Positions 5,799 to 9,616 of a stretch of DNA of 9,616 nt are shown one piece after another. The notes below the pieces were generated by a model. That model was not told the origin of the DNA, searched no databases, and saw only the letters and a program-made list of their open reading frames with translations. Within the stretch, counting starts at the first letter, position 1. Every line of letters begins with the position of its first letter. A program made the translations under genes and the position numbers. The DNA is from Holophagae bacterium (lineage in GTDB: Bacteria; Acidobacteriota; Thermoanaerobaculia; Thermoanaerobaculales; Sulfomarinibacteraceae), in assembly GCA_030637505.1 (NCBI GenBank), contig DAOWGJ010000002.1:1-9616 (forward strand), in the 5' to 3' direction.

Positions 5799-6809
5799 AT
5801 GAAGGCATACGAGATTGTGGGTTCGTTTGGATTGGACAATCTGAAAGCGGTGGAAAGACCGGATCCCGTTCTGGACCACGGTCAAGTCTTGGTACGGATG
5901 AAGGCTGTGTCCCTGAACTACCGTGATCTGATGATGGTCAGGGGCCACTACAATCCGCGCCAGCCCCTCCCGTTGGTGCCGTGCTCCGATGGCGTCGGCG
6001 AGGTGGTGGCGGTCGGAGACGGCGTCACGCGGGTCAGTCCGGGCGATCGAGTCGTGACGGTCTTTTCCCAGACGTGGATCAGCGGACGCCCGTCGGCCGA
6101 GAAACTCGGGGGTACCTTGGGCGGGCCGATTGACGGGACGTTGTCCGAAATGATGGTCCTCAACGCCGAGGGCGTTGTCCCGGCGCCGGAATACCTTAGT
6201 GATGTGGAAGGCGCTACTTTGCCCTGTGCCGCTTTGACCGCCTGGAGTGCGCTGGCGGAGCTGGGCGACGTATCGGCCGGCGACACGGTACTGGTTCAGG
6301 GAACCGGGGGCGTTTCGGTCTTTGCCTTGCAACTGGCGATGATGTTGGGTGCGCGCGTGATCGCCACGTCGTCGAGCGAGGCCAAACTCGACCGGCTCCG
6401 CTCCATGGGCGCCTGGGCCACCGTCAACTACGCGGACGACCCGCAATGGGGCAAGACGGTGCGCCGCTTGACCGATGGTCGTGGGGTCGACCACGTCGTC
6501 GAGGTCGGTGGGGCAGGCACGATCGCTCAGTCTCTCAAAGCGGTTGCGGTCGGCGGCACCATCTCGGTGATCGGTGTACTCTCCGGAATTTCGTCGGAGT
6601 TCAACATCATTCCGTTGTTGATGCAGCACTTGAAACTGCAGGGCATCCTGGTCGGTTCCCGGGAGGGCCTCGAGCGCATGAGCCGGGCGATCGAACACCA
6701 CGAGCTCAAGCCGGTGATCGACCGGATCTTCGATTTTTCCGAGGTTCCGGAGGCCTTTGCCTACATGGCTTCGGGGGAGCATTTCGGGAAGGTGTGTATC
6801 GGGTATTAG
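5799..6809 (+). CDS. Zinc-independent MDR-family NAD(P)-dependent oxidoreductase (quinone oxidoreductase-like)
   Basis: A 336-residue soluble medium-chain dehydrogenase/reductase. The N-terminal GroES-like catalytic domain has VSLNYRDLMMVRGHY (residues 37-51), PLVPCSDGVGEVVAVGDGV and GDRVV. The central Rossmann domain carries VLVQGTGGVSVFALQLA (164-180), followed by VIATSSSEAKLDRLRSMGA. The C-terminus HFGKVCIGY is typical. The cysteine-rich structural zinc loop and the catalytic Cys/His pair of zinc alcohol dehydrogenases are absent; the NYRD motif marks the zinc-independent quinone-oxidoreductase/enoyl-reductase branch. The likely reaction is NAD(P)H-dependent reduction of a quinone, enone or similar carbonyl, but the substrate cannot be read from sequence. 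It is divergent from the HD-GYP gene with a spacer of about 52 bases and appears monocistronic, ending in a terminator at 6840-6863. Confidence 0.9.
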   Translation: MKAYEIVGSFGLDNLKAVERPDPVLDHGQVLVRMKAVSLNYRDLMMVRGHYNPRQPLPLVPCSDGVGEVVAVGDGVTRVSPGDRVVTVFSQTWISGRPSAEKLGGTLGGPIDGTLSEMMVLNAEGVVPAPEYLSDVEGATLPCAALTAWSALAELGDVSAGDTVLVQGTGGVSVFALQLAMMLGARVIATSSSEAKLDRLRSMGAWATVNYADDPQWGKTVRRLTDGRGVDHVVEVGGAGTIAQSLKAVAVGGTISVIGVLSGISSEFNIIPLLMQHLKLQGILVGSREGLERMSRAIEHHELKPVIDRIFDFSEVPEAFAYMASGEHFGKVCIGY

Positions 6810-6839
6810 CTTAGCCGCCTGCAAAATTCAGTGATAATC

Positions 6840-6863
6840 GGGCGGAGACAACCTCCGCCCTTT
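6840..6863 (+). terminator. Intrinsic terminator of the MDR dehydrogenase gene
   Basis: GGGCGGAG (6840-6847) and CTCCGCCC (6853-6860) make a perfect 8-bp GC-rich stem with a 5-nt loop ACAAC. TTT and a pyrimidine-rich run (CATTCTCTTCC) follow. It lies 31 bases after the MDR stop codon. The T-tract is short, but the stem is strong. Confidence 0.8.
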
Positions 6864-6918
6864 CATTCTCTTCCTCGCCGGATTAGATTATCCGAGCGAT
6901 TATTGTATCTGCCCAAGC

Positions 6919-6980
6919 TGTAGGGTGGGCCTTGGCCCACCATCGGGCCCCTCCATTGGTGGGCCAAGGCCCACCCTACA
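6919..6980. repeat. REP-like nested palindrome
   Basis: Perfect 24-bp arms (6919-6942 and 6957-6980) flank a 14-nt spacer containing GGGCCC. Each arm is itself a palindrome: GGTGGGCC-TT-GGCCCACC on the left, GGTGGGCC-AA-GGCCCACC on the right. The site can therefore fold as one long hairpin or as two small hairpins. This GTAGGGTGGGC...GCCCACC type of sequence recurs as an interspersed palindrome in several bacterial genomes, as far as I recall. On the + strand it is followed by a T-rich run (TTCTTCTTCTTT), so it could also stop transcription. No transposase is nearby. Confidence 0.85.
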
Positions 6981-7038
6981 TTCTTCTTCTTTATTGTGCC
7001 TTTTTGTGGCTATTTCTTAATATTTTGCAGGCGGCTAA

Positions 7039-7055
7039 GCTGACAGCTGATAGCT
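7039..7055. repeat. Short heptamer repeat GCTGACA-GCTGATA-GCT
   Basis: Two heptamer units with one change between them, plus a partial third, lie four bases short of the permease stop codon at 7059. The unit, the AAGCT...AGCTT end symmetry and the following CTTCAC match the array at 2824-2854, which sits at the same distance from another minus-strand stop codon. Confidence 0.75.
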
Positions 7056-7058
7056 TCT

Positions 7059-8291
7059 TCACTCCCAGCGGAGGGCTTCGATTGGCTCGAGGGCAGCGGC
7101 CCTGGCGGCGGGGTAGATGCCCGAAATCAGGCCTACTGCGACCGAGACGCCCGATGAGAGGATGACCGAAAGGGGTGTAACAGCGGTCGGCCAGCCGGCC
7201 GACGCTGCGACGATCTTCGCGATCACGATGCCGAGGATGATGCCCGTCAACCCGCCGATCGCCGAGATCGCGAAGCTCTCCATCAGGAAGAGTATCTTGA
7301 TGTCCTTCCGGCGGGCGCCTACCGCGCGCCGGATGCCGATTTCACGGGTTCGTTCGAAGACAGTCGCCAACATGATGTTCATGATGCCGATTCCCCCAAC
7401 CAGCAGGGAAATGCCGGCGATGGCGCCCATGACGATATTGAAAAGACGCTGCGTCTTGCGGCTCTGTTCCAGGAGGGCGTCGGGAACGACGAGAAAAAAG
7501 TCCTCCGCGCCGCCGTGCAGATTCTCCAAGAGTCGAGTGGCCATGACGGCGATTTCCTGAGGTGACGTGTCGACCTTCAATCGGAGGATGATTTCGTCCA
7601 GGGGGGCCTCGAGGACAGGGCGGTCCAGTTTGCGCAGAGCCGTGGTAACGGGAATGTAGATTTCTCGATCGGTCGACCCGACGGTCACACCCTGGACCGT
7701 CTTCTGACCCCCGGATCCGGTCAGGACCCCGATGACCTCAAACCAGACGTCGTTGATCTTGAGGTCGCGGCCAAGTGCAGGATCGGCTCTGAAGAGATCC
7801 ATCCTGACTGTTCTCCCGATGACGCAGACCTGTGCGTGGGTCGACTCGTCGAGGGGATCGATGAATCGTCCCTCCACGACGTTCAGGGCGGTCAGTTCGC
7901 CATGTCGCCATCCGACGCCGTGAACCTGGGCCGAGGTGATGTTGGCGTCGGCATGGATCGAATAGGGCTCGATGGTCGTTCGCATGCTGATCGCCTCAAT
8001 GCCGGGGACGGCGTCGAGGATTGCCGTGGCATCTCGGGGAGACACTCCGGGTGAGACCTCCCTGATCTCCTCCAATTCTTCTTGCCGGATGTCGGTGTTT
8101 CGGACCAGGACGTTTCGCACGCCCAGCCGCTCGATCATCTCCATCGCCTGTCTCTCGGCTCCTTCTCCGATGGACAGCATGGCGATGACTGCCCCAACGC
8201 CGAAGATCATGCCCAGCATCGTCAGGCCGGATCTCAGGGGGTGGCTGATCAGGTTGGCCGCGGCGCTGCGCAGGGCATCGGCGAAGGTCAT
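7059..8291 (-). CDS. MacB-type ABC transporter permease (FtsX domain, no ATPase)
   Basis: A 410-residue inner-membrane permease. Residues 22-45 (LTMLGMIFGVGAVIAMLSIGEG) form the first membrane helix of the MacB_PCD type. A periplasmic domain of about 230 residues follows, then three C-terminal helices at about 283-308, 333-360 and 373-396, carrying the FtsX hallmarks VGGIGIMNIMLATVFERTREIGIRRAVGAR in outline and the ending YPAARAAALEPIEALRWE. There is no Walker A or ABC signature, so a separate ATPase is needed. MacB-type pumps work mechanically with a periplasmic adaptor and outer-membrane channel to export drugs, peptides or lipids; the substrate is unknown here. The ATG at 8291 overlaps the TGA of the upstream adaptor (ATGA), implying translational coupling, with a G-rich stretch just upstream. 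The open frame extends to 8642, but that stretch is the adaptor gene in another frame. It is the last gene of the operon. Confidence 0.93.
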   Translation of the reverse strand: MTFADALRSAAANLISHPLRSGLTMLGMIFGVGAVIAMLSIGEGAERQAMEMIERLGVRNVLVRNTDIRQEELEEIREVSPGVSPRDATAILDAVPGIEAISMRTTIEPYSIHADANITSAQVHGVGWRHGELTALNVVEGRFIDPLDESTHAQVCVIGRTVRMDLFRADPALGRDLKINDVWFEVIGVLTGSGGQKTVQGVTVGSTDREIYIPVTTALRKLDRPVLEAPLDEIILRLKVDTSPQEIAVMATRLLENLHGGAEDFFLVVPDALLEQSRKTQRLFNIVMGAIAGISLLVGGIGIMNIMLATVFERTREIGIRRAVGARRKDIKILFLMESFAISAIGGLTGIILGIVIAKIVAASAGWPTAVTPLSVILSSGVSVAVGLISGIYPAARAAALEPIEALRWE

Positions 8292-9556
8292 GACTCGTTC
8301 CCCCCCGGCAATTCTCCAGCTTCCTGCGTGCCGCTTCCGCCGTTCGGTGATGTCGGCTCCCGCAGGGCCACTCGATCGCCGGCTTCGATGCCTGAGGCGA
8401 TGACGACACGGCTGACGGAGGTTGGGCCCAGCTCCACCGGCGTTGCCGAAAATTCTCCTCCCTCGAACCGCCATACCACCAACTGCGTTTTGTCGGCGCC
8501 GACTGCCTGCCGTGGTACGGTCAAGGCGTCTTCGAGGTCGGCCGTCACGATCTCGGCCTTGACTCTGGCGCCGGGTTTCATTATCGCGAGATCGGTCTCG
8601 AGCAATTCGACGACGACTCGGAAGTATTGAACCGGAACCCACCGGACTCGGCGTTGGGCGATTGGGTCGATGGAGCTGACGACGCCCTCGAACGGCCGTT
8701 CGGGCCGGCTCTCAACGGTGACGACGACGGGGTTGCCGGCCTTGATGCCTCCGGCGTCGGCTTCCAAAACCCAGACTTCGGCCTGGAGCGTCTCGAGGTC
8801 AGGCAGTCCGGCGAGGGTCTGCCCCGGCCAGCAGGTTTCGCCGATCTGTACCGTTTGCCCCTGCCAGTTCCGTTCGAAGACGATAATACCGTCGTGGGGC
8901 GCCGTGATCTCCAACTCGTTGAGGGCGTCCTTCGCCATTTCGATTTTGAGGTCCGCCTTGCGGCCTTCGATCTCCAACAACTCGATGCCGGCGGCGGCCA
9001 ATTGTCCCTGGATGTCGAAGGAGGCTTCGGCGTGGGCCTTCCTCTCGCCGGCCAGGCGGGTATCGATGGCGCTTGAGAGGATCTCCAGCTTCGAGAAAAC
9101 CTGTTCGTCAGTGGATTGATAATTCCTGGAGACCTCCAGTTCTTTGGAAGCGAGGTCGGCGTCCAGACTGAGTTTGGAAAGTGTCGACTCCCGTTGTGTT
9201 GTTGCGTTGCCAATCTCGTAGTCACTTTTCCTTCGATCGGTTTGCCCGGTTTCCAGCTCACGGTTGAAATCGGTCGCGTCGAAACGGAAAAGGACTTGAC
9301 CCTCGCGGACGGGCGCGCCGTCATCGATCTTCCAGGCTATGGTCATCGGGCGCCGACTGCGCACGGTCACTGTGATTGGGGTTGCGCGTCCGGTCTCCAG
9401 GGTTCCCTCCGCCGTGACCCTCAGTCGAAAGGACCCGGCCGTGACTCTCATCGTTGGAACGGTGGTGCTCGAACCGGTGCGAAAGGCGCCGAACAGGCCG
9501 ATTCCCGTCAGGCAGATCAGAATCACGGCGCCGGCGGTCAGGATGAGCCGTCTCAT
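8288..9556 (-). CDS. Periplasmic adaptor (membrane fusion protein, HlyD/MacA-like)
   Basis: A 422-residue adaptor anchored in the inner membrane by an N-terminal helix (about residues 4-25). A first barrel-lipoyl strand follows (RVTAEGTLETGRATPITV, IDDGAPVREGQVLFRFD). A helical hairpin of about 110 residues (roughly 95-213) is rich in E, K and Q. The second lipoyl half (LNELEITAPHDGIIVF, 212-227) comes next, then a beta-barrel domain with PVVVTVESRPERPFEGVVSSIDP and the membrane-proximal ending VIASGIEAGDRVALREP. It should bridge the permease to an outer-membrane channel. The last 20 or so residues are Gly/Pro/Glu-rich and probably disordered. ATG 9556 overlaps the stop of the preceding adaptor gene as ATGA, and an AAGG lies seven bases upstream. 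Its own stop overlaps the permease start. Confidence 0.93.
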   Translation of the reverse strand: MRRLILTAGAVILICLTGIGLFGAFRTGSSTTVPTMRVTAGSFRLRVTAEGTLETGRATPITVTVRSRRPMTIAWKIDDGAPVREGQVLFRFDATDFNRELETGQTDRRKSDYEIGNATTQRESTLSKLSLDADLASKELEVSRNYQSTDEQVFSKLEILSSAIDTRLAGERKAHAEASFDIQGQLAAAGIELLEIEGRKADLKIEMAKDALNELEITAPHDGIIVFERNWQGQTVQIGETCWPGQTLAGLPDLETLQAEVWVLEADAGGIKAGNPVVVTVESRPERPFEGVVSSIDPIAQRRVRWVPVQYFRVVVELLETDLAIMKPGARVKAEIVTADLEDALTVPRQAVGADKTQLVVWRFEGGEFSATPVELGPTSVSRVVIASGIEAGDRVALREPTSPNGGSGTQEAGELPGGNES

Positions 9557-9616
9557 GCCGGAGCCTTTACGATCAAAACGCGGTCTCCTGCTTCCAATCC
9601 TGCGAGAATTTCGATC
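9553..9616 (-). CDS. C-terminal fragment of a second membrane fusion protein (5' partial)
   Basis: Only the last 20 residues are in the window: IEILAGLEAGDRVLIVKAPA, then TGA at 9555-9553. The pattern GLEAGDRVLI is the standard ending of periplasmic adaptor proteins; the complete adaptor next to it ends with the equivalent GIEAGDRVALREP. The stop codon overlaps the ATG of the following gene (ATGA), so the two are very probably co-transcribed and translationally coupled. The rest lies beyond the right edge. Confidence 0.7.
   Translation of the reverse strand, partial: IEILAGLEAGDRVLIVKAPA

Larger units (their letters stand above)
6808..7041. repeat. Interval bounded by perfect 20-bp inverted repeats (MITE-like)
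   Basis: The 20 bases at 6808-6827 (beginning AGCTTAGCCGCC, ending GCAAAAT) are exactly the reverse complement of 7022-7041. They bound 234 bases between the convergent MDR gene and permease gene. The left repeat overlaps the MDR stop codon by two bases. The right repeat runs into a GCTGACA/GCTGATA repeat. The interval contains the MDR terminator, a 24-bp nested palindrome and an AT-rich stretch, but no coding capacity. No target-site duplication is evident outside the repeats, which weakens a transposition reading. Confidence 0.55.

Noticed and set aside
5751..6824. A 357-codon open frame on the minus strand opposite the MDR dehydrogenase gene
   Set aside because: It is antisense to a clearly conserved protein, overlaps its entire length, has no recognisable domain and has a composition expected of a high-GC shadow frame.
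6919..6980. Interpretation of the palindrome purely as a terminator of the permease gene
   Set aside because: On the minus strand no T-run follows the stem; only the plus-strand side is T-rich, and the MDR gene already has a closer terminator. The repeat interpretation is preferred.
6932..7165. A 77-codon plus-strand open frame in the convergent spacer
   Set aside because: It reads through the palindrome, the AT-rich stretch, the heptamer repeat and into the antisense of the permease gene, and shows no ribosome binding site.
8292..8642. N-terminal extension of the permease frame
   Set aside because: This part is arginine-rich and lies wholly inside the adaptor gene in another frame. The true permease start at 8291 is fixed by the ATGA overlap and the membrane-helix N-terminus.

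Overview
The window is a 9.6-kb piece of a high-GC bacterial chromosome with compact gene packing. No gene here is taxonomically diagnostic. The mix suggests a free-living, environmental didermic bacterium, possibly Acidobacteriota or a similar deep-branching phylum, but that is only an inference: histidine catabolism, a multi-GAF HD-GYP phosphodiesterase, a MacA/MacB-type exporter and nucleotide-sugar epimerisation. The adaptor plus MacB-type permease pair implies an outer membrane.

Layout, left to right. (1) A 5'-truncated UDP-glucuronate 4-epimerase-like gene on + (3-1025) is followed by a structured hairpin. (2) A roughly 580-base interval holds a second, AT-looped hairpin and a possible small minus-strand gene of unknown function (1167-1493). 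(3) hutI, imidazolonepropionase, lies on + (1604-2842); its last codons and stop codon sit inside a tandem heptamer repeat. (4) Convergent with it is a small secreted coiled-coil protein of unknown function on - (2859-3410), whose ribosome binding site lies in a strong inverted repeat. (5) A three-GAF HD-GYP cyclic-di-GMP phosphodiesterase lies on - (3527-5746). (6) Divergent from it is a zinc-independent quinone-oxidoreductase-like MDR dehydrogenase on + (5799-6809), with a clear intrinsic terminator. (7) A 230-base spacer, bounded by a 20-bp inverted repeat, contains a 24-bp nested palindrome and looks like a REP/MITE-type element. (8) A minus-strand operon enters from the right edge: the C-terminus of one membrane fusion protein, then a complete membrane fusion protein, then a MacB-type permease. 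Consecutive genes are joined by ATGA overlaps.

The genes do not form one pathway. The only clear functional unit is the minus-strand export operon. Two adaptor genes in tandem feed a permease that has no ATPase domain, and no ATPase is encoded in the window. The other genes are single-function units separated by short spacers carrying palindromes and period-7 tandem repeats. The non-coding structure is the most unusual content: GCTGACA-type heptamers recur at two convergent gene junctions about 4.2 kb apart, in nearly the same position relative to the flanking stop codon. I found no CRISPR array, tRNA, rRNA, transposase, defence system or biosynthetic cluster, and nothing that I would call a new multi-gene system.
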